From Pararobbsia alpina (lineage in GTDB: Bacteria; Pseudomonadota; Gammaproteobacteria; Burkholderiales; Burkholderiaceae): DNA of 64,000 nucleotides. The notes beneath the pieces are model-generated. The model had not been told where the DNA came from and ran no database searches. It was given only the letters and a program-made list of their open reading frames with translations. The translations under genes and the position numbers were made by a program. This document shows positions 57,347 through 64,000 of the stretch, piece after piece. Location of the stretch: contig NZ_CADIKM010000006.1 in the NCBI RefSeq assembly GCF_902859895.1, forward strand, positions 210,908-274,907. Direction: 5' to 3'. How positions within the stretch are numbered: the first letter of the stretch is position 1; every line of letters begins with the position of its first letter.

Positions 57347-58063
57347 TCACTCCGCGTCGACCTGATTCCCAGGCGCCGCGCGCACGAACGCCTCGATTTC
57401 TCCTGCCGCGGCGGCAATCCGCTGGATCGTCGGATACACATCGAGCGGCACGCCCATGCGCTCCGCATTGAAGACCTGTGGCACCAGGCAGAGGTCGGCG
57501 ATGGTCGGTGTATCGCCGAAACACAGGCGCCCCACCCTCCCGCCCGGCCCGGCTTCACGTGCAAGGCGCGTCTCCAGCGCGGCGAAGCCGGTCTCGATCC
57601 AGTGCCGGTACCACGCATTCTTTTGATCGTCGCTGACGCCCAGTGTCTTCTTCAAATAGAAGAGGACACGCAGGTTGTCGAGCGGATGAATATCGCAGGC
57701 GATCTGCATGGCGATCGACCTCACATACGCACGATCGGCCGGGGCGCGCGGCAACAATGGCGGCTCGGGCCGGGTTTCCTCCAGGTACTCGACGATGGCG
57801 AGCGACTGGGTGAGCGGATCACCTTCGTCCTCGATCAGCACGGGAACGAGCGCCTCGGGGTTCAGCTCGACATAGCGCGGGGCGCGTTGCTGGCCGCCAT
57901 CGCGCAGGAGATGGATCGGCACATAGTCGTATGGAAGTCCTTTGAGGCCGAGCGCGATGCGAACTCGGTAAGCCGCGGAACTGCGGAAGTAGCTATAGAG
58001 TGTAAGCGCGCGCGCCTGTTCGGCGTCGCCGCTCTGTGTGTTCGCCTGGCTTTCAATCATCAT
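57347..58063 (-). CDS. maiA: Maleylacetoacetate isomerase MaiA (GST zeta)
   Basis: 238 residues. Glutathione transferase zeta fold with the N-terminal motif YFRSSAAYRVRIALGLKGL (Ser-Ser-Ala active-site region) and the C-terminal helical domain (IACDIHPLDNLRVL). It isomerises maleylacetoacetate to fumarylacetoacetate, linking HmgA to FahA. The frame extends 29 codons further upstream, but the ATG at 58063 has GAGA before it; the first 20 residues are a short unusual extension. Converges with fahA. Confidence 0.92.
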   Translation of the reverse strand: MMIESQANTQSGDAEQARALTLYSYFRSSAAYRVRIALGLKGLPYDYVPIHLLRDGGQQRAPRYVELNPEALVPVLIEDEGDPLTQSLAIVEYLEETRPEPPLLPRAPADRAYVRSIAMQIACDIHPLDNLRVLFYLKKTLGVSDDQKNAWYRHWIETGFAALETRLAREAGPGGRVGRLCFGDTPTIADLCLVPQVFNAERMGVPLDVYPTIQRIAAAAGEIEAFVRAAPGNQVDAE

Positions 58064-58368
58064 GTTTTCTCTCGGATGTCTCTGCCGCAGTGCTACCTTG
58101 GGTTCTTGTCTGTCCTGAGCTGCGGCTTCCGGAAGGATCACCACGGCCACGAACGGCCGGGAAATCGCTCCGCCTCAAGAAGGTACGCGAAGCACGGAGC
58201 GTTGCGCAAGATCAAGCCGAAGGTATTGCACATAGACGAGGTCGTCGCGGTGTTCCAGACTGGGACGAGCCGCGATGGCAGGCCACGGAATAGTTTAAAC
58301 ACGCGGCTCCTCCTACGTCCTCTCGAACCCTGTGATAAATTGCGGACTGCGGTGTCGAACATCGCAAG

Positions 58369-58516
58369 CGTTCTCAGGGCGGGGTGCAATTCCCCACCGG
58401 CGGTAATCGCGTCGTAGACGCGTAGCCCGCGAGCGCTTGCCGGCGAGGTCCTGTCGGCAAGGTCAGCAGACCCGGTGTGATTCCGGGGCCGACGGTCATA
58501 GTCCGGATGAGAGAGA
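58369..58516 (+). promoter_or_regulatory. FMN riboswitch (RFN element)
   Basis: All hallmark segments occur in order: GTTCTCAGGGCGGGGTGCAA, TTCCCCACCGGCGGTAATC, AGCCCGCGAGCG, GTCAGCAGACCCGGTGTGAT, TCCGGGGCCGACGGTCATAG and TCCGGATGAGAGAG. The element senses FMN and lies 70 bp upstream of ribH. Confidence 0.95.
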
Positions 58517-58539
58517 GCGGGGATTCAACGCGTAGCAAT

Positions 58540-58573
58540 GCGCGGCTTGGCCCTGTGCGCCCTTTTTCTTTTC
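58540..58573 (+). terminator. Expression-platform hairpin of the FMN riboswitch
   Basis: GCGC...GCGC stem enclosing a small GGC-TTG-GCC hairpin, directly followed by the T-rich tail CCTTTTTCTTTTC and then the ribH start. Consistent with premature termination when FMN is bound. Confidence 0.55.
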
Positions 58574-58589
58574 TCACAGGATTTGCCAA

Positions 58590-59096
58590 GTGTCCAATAC
58601 TTCTTCGCGTCAGCCTTCATCCTCTCCCCGCATCGCGTTCATTCAGGCCGGCTGGCATCGCGATATCGTCGACCAGTGCCGTGTCGCCTTTGTCGAAGAA
58701 CTCGAACGCGCCGGCTATGCCGCATCGGACTGCGATTTCTTTGAAGTCGCGGGTGCTTTCGAGATTCCGCTGCACGCCAAGCTCCTCGCGAAGAGCGGGA
58801 AATACGCGGCTGTCGTGGGTGCCGCGCTGGTCGTCGATGGCGGCATCTACCGCCATGAATTCGTTGCGCAAGCCGTGGTTTCAGGCCTGATGCAGGTACA
58901 GCTCGAAACTGAAACGCCGGTGCTGTCCGCCGTGCTGACGCCGCATCAGTTCCACGGCTCGCCCGAGCATGTGCAATTCTTCCACGAACACTTCCTCGTC
59001 AAAGGCCAGGAAGCAGCCCGCGCGTGCATCGATACCATGCAAAAGGTCGCATCGCTGCGCGGCGCGCGTGCCGAGGTCAGCGCGATCGCGGCCTAA
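58590..59096 (+). CDS. ribH: 6,7-dimethyl-8-ribityllumazine synthase, type II (RibH2)
   Basis: 168 residues with GTG start and AGGA 8 bp upstream. IAFIQAGWHRDIVDQCRVAF has the Trp typical of type II (decameric) lumazine synthases instead of the usual Phe; GAFEIPLHAK, DGGIYRHEFVA and VLTPHQFH follow, with the active-site His in the last. It condenses the ribityl aminouracil and butanone phosphate precursors of riboflavin. It stands alone behind an FMN riboswitch; the other rib genes are not in the window. Confidence 0.92.
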   Translation: MSNTSSRQPSSSPRIAFIQAGWHRDIVDQCRVAFVEELERAGYAASDCDFFEVAGAFEIPLHAKLLAKSGKYAAVVGAALVVDGGIYRHEFVAQAVVSGLMQVQLETETPVLSAVLTPHQFHGSPEHVQFFHEHFLVKGQEAARACIDTMQKVASLRGARAEVSAIAA

Positions 59097-59306
59097 GTAC
59101 CAACAGCGTTAAAAAACCAGAGGGAACCCCGCAGAGCGAGTGGCGCATTCCTTGTGCGCGTCTCAAGGGGTTCACAACGGCGGCGTAGTCAGGATCGCCA
59201 CGATCTGCTGCGCCGGCCGACGGGCTGTTTTCGAGGAATAAAAAAGCGTCGCATGAAGGGCGAGCCCGGTGCAAACTGATGGGAGGCACGCAAACAGGGA
59301 CCGGCC

Positions 59307-60698
59307 ATGAGCTACGCGGAGACGATCGGGAGCAGGACCTACCGGTTCGACGACCTGAGGACGCTGCTGGCAAAGGCCAGTCCGCTGCGCTCGGGCGACC
59401 AGCTCGCGGGCCTGTGCGCGGCCACGGAGGAAGAGCGCGTGGCGGCCAGGATGGCGCTCGCGCAGCTCCCGTTGCGTGCCTTCCTGAACGAGGCGCTGAT
59501 TCCCTACGAAGAAGACGAAGTCACCCGGATGATCGTCGACGATCATTCGGCCGCCGCCTTCTCCGAGATCTCGCATCTGACGGTCGGGGATTTTCGCAAC
59601 TGGCTCCTCGCGGACACGACCTCTTCCGCCGCGCTGATCCGGATCGCACCGGGCCTCACGCCCGAAATGGTCGCAGCCGTGTCGAAGCTCATGCGCAATC
59701 AGGATCTGATCCTCGCCGCGAAAAAGCGGCCCGTGATCACCCGTTTCCGCAATACCGTCGGCCTGCCCGGGCACATGTCCGTGCGGCTGCAACCCAATCA
59801 TCCGACCGACGACGTAAAGGGCATCGCGGCTTCGATGCTCGACGGACTCATGTACGGCTGCGGCGACGCGATGATCGGCATCAATCCCGCCACCGATTCG
59901 CTCAATGCGATCACGAAGCTGCTCGTGATGGTCGACGAGTTCCGCCAACGCTACAACGTGCCGACACAGTCCTGTGTGCTGACCCACCTCACCAGCACGA
60001 TCGCGGCGATCGAGCACGGCGCGCCCGTCGATCTCGTGTTCCAGTCGATCGCCGGGACTCAAAAGGCCAACGAGAGCTTCGGGATTTCGCTCGCCCTCCT
60101 CCAGGAAGCCTATGAGGCAGGGCTGTCGCTCAAGCGCGGCACGGTCGGCGACAACCTCATGTACTTCGAGACCGGCCAAGGTAGCGCCCTGTCGGCAAAT
60201 GCCCATCACGGCATCGACCAACAGACCTGCGAAGTGCGCGCGTACGCCGTCGCACGCAAGTTCAAGCCCTTTCTGACCAACACCGTCGTGGGCTTCATTG
60301 GCCCGGAATATCTCTACGACGGCCGGCAGATCATCCGCGCGGGGCTCGAAGACCATTTCTGCGGCAAGCTTCTCGGCGTGCCGATGGGCTGCGACATCTG
60401 CTACACCAATCATGCTGAGGTCGATCAGGACGATATGGACAATCTGCTGACGCTGCTCGGCGTTGCGAACGTCAATTTCATCATGGGCGTTCCCGGTGCC
60501 GACGACGTCATGCTGAACTACCAAAGCACCTCGTTTCACGACGCGCTCTACGTGCGCAGCGTGCTCAAGCTGCGGCGCGCACCGGAGTTCGAGGCGTGGC
60601 TCGAAAGCATGCAGATCGCGGACAACCAGGGCGCTCTGCTCTCGCAGCCGACGCGGGTTCCACTGCTCGACGGTGCGCGGGAATGGATGGACAGCTAG
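59307..60698 (+). CDS. eutB: Ethanolamine ammonia-lyase large subunit EutB
   Basis: 463 residues, the normal length. TIM-barrel catalytic subunit; markers VGLPGHMSVRLQPNHP, MYGCGDAMIGINPATDS, TGQGSALSANAHHG and MGCDICYTNHAEVDQDD. With EutC it converts ethanolamine to acetaldehyde and ammonia using adenosylcobalamin. Start has AGGGA at 7 bp. About 210 bp separate it from ribH. No microcompartment (eutSMNLK) genes are visible, so this is the short eutBC type. Confidence 0.94.
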   Translation: MSYAETIGSRTYRFDDLRTLLAKASPLRSGDQLAGLCAATEEERVAARMALAQLPLRAFLNEALIPYEEDEVTRMIVDDHSAAAFSEISHLTVGDFRNWLLADTTSSAALIRIAPGLTPEMVAAVSKLMRNQDLILAAKKRPVITRFRNTVGLPGHMSVRLQPNHPTDDVKGIAASMLDGLMYGCGDAMIGINPATDSLNAITKLLVMVDEFRQRYNVPTQSCVLTHLTSTIAAIEHGAPVDLVFQSIAGTQKANESFGISLALLQEAYEAGLSLKRGTVGDNLMYFETGQGSALSANAHHGIDQQTCEVRAYAVARKFKPFLTNTVVGFIGPEYLYDGRQIIRAGLEDHFCGKLLGVPMGCDICYTNHAEVDQDDMDNLLTLLGVANVNFIMGVPGADDVMLNYQSTSFHDALYVRSVLKLRRAPEFEAWLESMQIADNQGALLSQPTRVPLLDGAREWMDS

Positions 60699-60742
60699 AC
60701 GACGAACTAGACGACGGGTCATTTCGAAAGAACGGGCGTGCG

Positions 60743-61615
60743 ATGGAAGAACCACACAAACCTGTAGCCTGCGTTCCCGTGCCGGACACGGATGCCGAGG
60801 CCGCCGATGCCGACGCGCCGCCTACATCTTCAGCCGGCGTGAACGCCAATTCTTGGGACGTGCTGCGACGTTTCACGCGTGCGCGGATTGCGCTTGGCCG
60901 CGCAGGCAACAGCTTGCCGACTACACCACTGCTCGAGTTCAATCTCGCGCACGCGCAGGCGCGCGATGCCGTGCATCAGCCGCTCGATCCCGGCCCCCTG
61001 CACGAGGCGCTGCGCGAGGCGGGTTTTCAGACGCTCGACGTGGAAAGTGCCGCACCCGATCGCGCGCACTATCTGCGGCGTCCGGATCTCGGCCGAACAC
61101 TGAGCGACGAGAGCGTGGCGCATCTCGCGGACTATGCAGGTACGATGAACAGCACACCGGACGTGGTGTATGTCGTCGCGGACGGACTGTCGGCCTTTGC
61201 GGCGGCACGTCACGCGCTGCCTCTGCTGCGTGCCGTGCACGCAAGACTCGAAGGCTGGAATGTCGGTCCGGTGGTGGTCGCACGGCAAGCGCGGGTGGCG
61301 CTCGGAGACGACATCGGCGAGCGCCTGCGCGCGCGCATGGTCGTCATGCTGATCGGCGAGCGGCCAGGCCTCAGTTCGCCGGACAGCCTGGGTCTCTATC
61401 TGACCTACGGCCCGCGCGTCGGCCGCAGCGACGCCGAACGCAACTGCATTTCCAATGTACGTCCTGAAGGACTCGGCTACGAGCAGGCCGCGTTCAAATT
61501 GCACTACCTGATGACGCATGCGCGCCAGCTCTCATTGACGGGCGTGGGTTTGAAGGACGACAGCGACAGGCTGCTCATGGCACCGCCGGACACCCCCGAC
61601 TGCGCACTCCAATAA
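60743..61615 (+). CDS. eutC: Ethanolamine ammonia-lyase small subunit EutC
   Basis: 290 residues. After a variable acidic N-terminus it has RRFTRARIALGRAGNSLPT, DVVYVVADGLSAFA (cobalamin-binding region) and NCISNVRPEGLGYEQAA near the C-terminus, all EutC hallmarks. Two starts are plausible: ATG at 60743, used here, or ATG at 60683, overlapping eutB by 16 bp and adding 20 Asp-rich residues. Neither has a strong ribosome-binding site; translational coupling with eutB is likely. Confidence 0.92.
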   Translation: MEEPHKPVACVPVPDTDAEAADADAPPTSSAGVNANSWDVLRRFTRARIALGRAGNSLPTTPLLEFNLAHAQARDAVHQPLDPGPLHEALREAGFQTLDVESAAPDRAHYLRRPDLGRTLSDESVAHLADYAGTMNSTPDVVYVVADGLSAFAAARHALPLLRAVHARLEGWNVGPVVVARQARVALGDDIGERLRARMVVMLIGERPGLSSPDSLGLYLTYGPRVGRSDAERNCISNVRPEGLGYEQAAFKLHYLMTHARQLSLTGVGLKDDSDRLLMAPPDTPDCALQ

Positions 61616-61961
61616 CCGCATCCCATGCAACTGATTAAGTCAGCTTAATAGCGGCATCGGTATGAAATGTTAAAAAGAGTGGCATGACCAGGCGCCGATC
61701 AGCTATCGAAAATTAAATCGATTCACTCCCAATATCATCCAATTAGTCTGATTTCATATTTTACTTAATACAACATAATCGTTAAATAACATCAAACGCC
61801 AAAAATTTATTGCCACACCCTGTAAGATCAGCGCTCCCTGCATTGGCACCCCTTCCTCGGCGCGTCCATAGACCCTATGACGCAACGCCACAACGCTCAT
61901 GGCGGACTTGAGGCGGAGCATGACAGGTTATTAAGAGCGTATATCAGAATACGGCAGCCAT
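61616..61961. other. AT-rich leader of the adhesin gene
   Basis: About 345 bp clearly AT-richer than the rest of the window, especially 61700-61820. No gene recognised. It probably holds the adhesin promoter and may mark the edge of acquired DNA. Confidence 0.55.
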
Positions 61962-64000
61962 ATGTTAAATTGTTCTTTCATTCCTGCTCGACCTCCATCA
62001 CTCAATCAGACATTAAAATGCGTGGCATTAATCACCATGACGATTCCTGTATTGGCAACCCAACCGGCGCTTGCGCAGCAGGCCGTGTGGACTGGCCCTT
62101 TCGACGGAAGCTGGTTCACAGCCGGTAACTGGAGTACCGGTCAGATTCCGAATGCGTCAACCGATGTGGTGGTCCAAAACGGAATGCCCGTTATCAATGC
62201 AGATGGAGCGCAAGCGGCATCGGTGAGCGTCAGTAGCAATTCCATGCTGACCATGAACGGAGCCAATATTGGTGCGCTTGGCCACATCTTTGGTGGATCG
62301 CAAAGCGTCATACTCTTCACGGGTGCCTCATCCGCAGGCAATGCGGCGATCGAACTTGTCGGGGCCGAAATGGGCACATACGACGACGCCACCGCTGCCT
62401 TTTACGGAACGTCGACGGCATCAAGCGCGGTCATGAGCACCGCGAATCAAGCGCAAATCGGCTTCTACGAGGCCACCACCGCGGGTCAGGCCAGCATTTC
62501 CAGCCACGACGGCGGCTTGACCACGTTCAGGGACAATTCCAGCGCCGGAACCGCCCATATCAGCAACAATTCGGGTGGCCTCACGGCGTTTTTCGGAGAC
62601 TCGTCCGCGGACACTGCCACGCTCGTCAACAATGCAGGCGGCACCCTGGACATCAGCCAGATGTCACAGAGTCTTAGAGTGGGTTCATTGTCAGGCGCAG
62701 GGAACGTCTACCTGGGTGCGAGCAATCTTGCCGTAGGCGGCCTGAATCAGGACGACGTCATAGCGGGTGTCATCAGCGACAGCGTGTCGCCACAGCTCAC
62801 CGGCCTTCTTGTCGCCGCCGGTTCCCCCCTCCCCCCCTCAGTCGGGGGCTCACTGACCAAGGCAGGCACGGGCACGCTGACGCTTGCCGGTCAGAACACT
62901 TACACGGGCGGCACATCACTCAACGGCGGCGTGGTACAGGTCAGTGCCGACGAAAACCTCGGTGCCGCGACGGGCCCCCTCAGCTTCAACGGCGGCACGC
63001 TGCGCACGACGGCCGACATGACCATGAGCCGGGCAACCACGCTCGACACCGGCGGGGGCACCATCGATACGATGCCGGGAACGCAGCTGACCCAAAACGG
63101 CGTGATAGGCGGCACCGGTGCACTGACCAAGGCCGGCACCGGCACACTGACGCTTGCCGGTCAGAACACTTACGCGGGCGGCACCTCGCTTGACGGGGGC
63201 GTGGTACAGATCAGTGCCGACGAAAATCTCGGTGCCGCAACGGGCCCCCTCAGCTTCAACGGTGGCACGCTGCGCACGACCGCCGACATGACCATGAGCC
63301 GGGCCACCACGCTCGACACCGGCGGGGGCACCATCGATACGATGCCGGGAACGCAGCTGACCCAAAACGGCACGATAGGCGGCACCGGCGCGCTGACCAA
63401 AATCGGCACCGGCACGCTGACACTTGCCGGTCAGAACACTTACGCGGGCGGCACCTCGCTTGACGGGGGCGTGGTACAGGTCAGCGCCGACGCAAATCTC
63501 GGTGCCGCGACGGGTCCCCTCAGCTTCAACGGCGGCACGCTGCGCACGACCGCCGACATGACCATGAGCCGGGCCACCGCGCTCGACACCGGCGGGGGCA
63601 CCATCGATACGATGCCGGGTACGCAGTTGACCCAAAACGGCACGATAGGCGGCACCGGCGTACTGACCAAGGCCGGCACCGGCACCTTGGTGCTCTCCGC
63701 AGCGAACGTCTATACGGGCGGCACATCACTCAACGGCGGCGTGGTACAGGTCAGTTCCGACGCAAATCTCGGTGCCGCGACGGGTCCCCTCAGCTTCAAC
63801 GGCGGCACGCTGCGCACGACAGCCGACATGACCATGAGCCGGGCCACCACGCTCGACACCGGCGGGGGCACCATCGATACGATGCCAGCAACGCAGTTGA
63901 CCCAAAACGGCGCGATAGACGGCACCGGTGCACTGACCAAGGCCGGCACCGGCACACTGACGCTTGCCGGTCAGAACACTTACACGGGCGGCACCTCGCT
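61962..64000 (+). CDS. Autotransporter-like adhesin, N-terminal part; runs off window
   Basis: At least 679 residues, open to the right edge. The ATG at 61962 gives an unusual signal peptide (MLNCSFIPARPPSLNQTLKC then a hydrophobic core ending QPALAQQ). The passenger starts with WTGPFDGSWFTAGNWSTGQIP, common at the start of autotransporter passengers. From residue about 298 it consists of 90-residue tandem repeats with the autotransporter-associated beta-strand motif (LTKAGTGTLTLAGQNTYTGG). No C-terminal barrel is in the window. Likely a surface-exposed beta-helix for adhesion or biofilm. An in-frame ATG at 62037 is possible but would lose the signal peptide. Confidence 0.82.
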   Translation, partial: MLNCSFIPARPPSLNQTLKCVALITMTIPVLATQPALAQQAVWTGPFDGSWFTAGNWSTGQIPNASTDVVVQNGMPVINADGAQAASVSVSSNSMLTMNGANIGALGHIFGGSQSVILFTGASSAGNAAIELVGAEMGTYDDATAAFYGTSTASSAVMSTANQAQIGFYEATTAGQASISSHDGGLTTFRDNSSAGTAHISNNSGGLTAFFGDSSADTATLVNNAGGTLDISQMSQSLRVGSLSGAGNVYLGASNLAVGGLNQDDVIAGVISDSVSPQLTGLLVAAGSPLPPSVGGSLTKAGTGTLTLAGQNTYTGGTSLNGGVVQVSADENLGAATGPLSFNGGTLRTTADMTMSRATTLDTGGGTIDTMPGTQLTQNGVIGGTGALTKAGTGTLTLAGQNTYAGGTSLDGGVVQISADENLGAATGPLSFNGGTLRTTADMTMSRATTLDTGGGTIDTMPGTQLTQNGTIGGTGALTKIGTGTLTLAGQNTYAGGTSLDGGVVQVSADANLGAATGPLSFNGGTLRTTADMTMSRATALDTGGGTIDTMPGTQLTQNGTIGGTGVLTKAGTGTLVLSAANVYTGGTSLNGGVVQVSSDANLGAATGPLSFNGGTLRTTADMTMSRATTLDTGGGTIDTMPATQLTQNGAIDGTGALTKAGTGTLTLAGQNTYTGGTS
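62824..62837. repeat. C6-T-C7 homopolymer tract inside the adhesin gene
   Basis: A run of six C, one T and seven C falls in the coding frame (residues about 288-292, Pro-rich), just before the 90-residue repeats. Runs like this are prone to slippage and could switch the reading frame. Confidence 0.6.
62853..64000 (+). repeat. 270-bp direct tandem repeats (90 aa units) in the adhesin gene
   Basis: Units begin at 62853, 63123, 63393, 63663 and 63933, the fifth cut by the edge. They are nearly identical at DNA level, differing by scattered substitutions; the fourth begins with a divergent stretch around 63685-63715. Each encodes LTKAGTGTLTLAGQNTYxGG, GGVVQVSAD.NLGAATGPLS and TLDTGGGTIDTMPGTQLTQN. 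Confidence 0.95.

Noticed and set aside
58138..58368. Possible gene between maiA and the FMN riboswitch
   Set aside because: Only short frames without start signals; treated as intergenic.
62900..63955. 81-codon minus-strand frames recurring every 270 bp
   Set aside because: Antisense shadows of the adhesin repeat units.
62853..64000. Regular direct repeats considered as a CRISPR array
   Set aside because: Units are 270 bp, contiguous without unique spacers, in frame, and encode autotransporter beta-strand motifs.

Overview
The window is about 63% GC and gene-dense, and it looks like a chromosomal or megaplasmid segment of a Burkholderiaceae bacterium (Burkholderia/Paraburkholderia type). 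This is inferred from family content: a DUF3138 porin, DUF1488, a type II lumazine synthase, a single-domain cold shock protein beside a tiny basic protein, and NorR/Hmp nitric oxide control. No tRNA, rRNA, insertion sequence or CRISPR array was found. Statements about families come from memory; no database was searched.

Layout. 1-14914 is a polyamine island. The minus strand carries a cut-off FAD oxidoreductase, a porin, the ABC transporter potFGHI, a class III aminotransferase, puuA and puuD. The plus strand carries puuR, puuC and gabD. With a second puuB-like oxidase at 16172-17464 this makes a near-complete route putrescine -> gamma-glutamyl intermediates -> GABA -> succinate. 15094-16028 holds a DUF1488 gene and a hicAB locus in which hicA is broken and hicB is intact. 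17550-26892 has an MFS exporter, an MscS channel, a gamma-glutamyltransferase-like enzyme, astB and astA of arginine succinylation, and a GGDEF-EAL protein. 27186-30969 pairs a formate/nitrite channel with a divergent molybdopterin oxidoreductase and a [2Fe-2S] ferredoxin. 30974-35392 is mostly nitric oxide detoxification (truncated haemoglobin, hmp, norR), with three NorR-like sites between hmp and norR. 35408-46947 has a DUF1479 protein, a cold shock gene and a 2929-residue cyclic beta-glucan synthase.

47532-49580 is the least ordinary part. A small operon (lipoprotein, secreted protein, lytic transglycosylase) is followed by a strongly G-over-C skewed non-coding stretch with hairpins and 14-bp tandem repeats, and then a cobalamin riboswitch in front of cutC. 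50409-53385 carries an aldo/keto reductase, a uronate dehydrogenase-like gene and a 2-keto-3-deoxygluconate kinase-like gene. 53488-58063 is homogentisate catabolism (LysR regulator, hmgA, fahA, maiA). 58369-59096 is an FMN riboswitch and ribH. 59307-61615 is eutBC, which depends on adenosylcobalamin. The window ends in an autotransporter-like adhesin with 90-residue tandem repeats, cut by the right edge and preceded by an AT-rich leader.

How the parts fit: most modules are catabolic routes for host- or plant-derived nitrogen and carbon (polyamines, arginine, tyrosine/homogentisate, ethanolamine, uronates). Around them are surface and envelope functions (porin, glucan synthase, transglycosylase, adhesin) and defence against nitric oxide. 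This would suit a soil, plant- or host-associated lifestyle, but that is inference.
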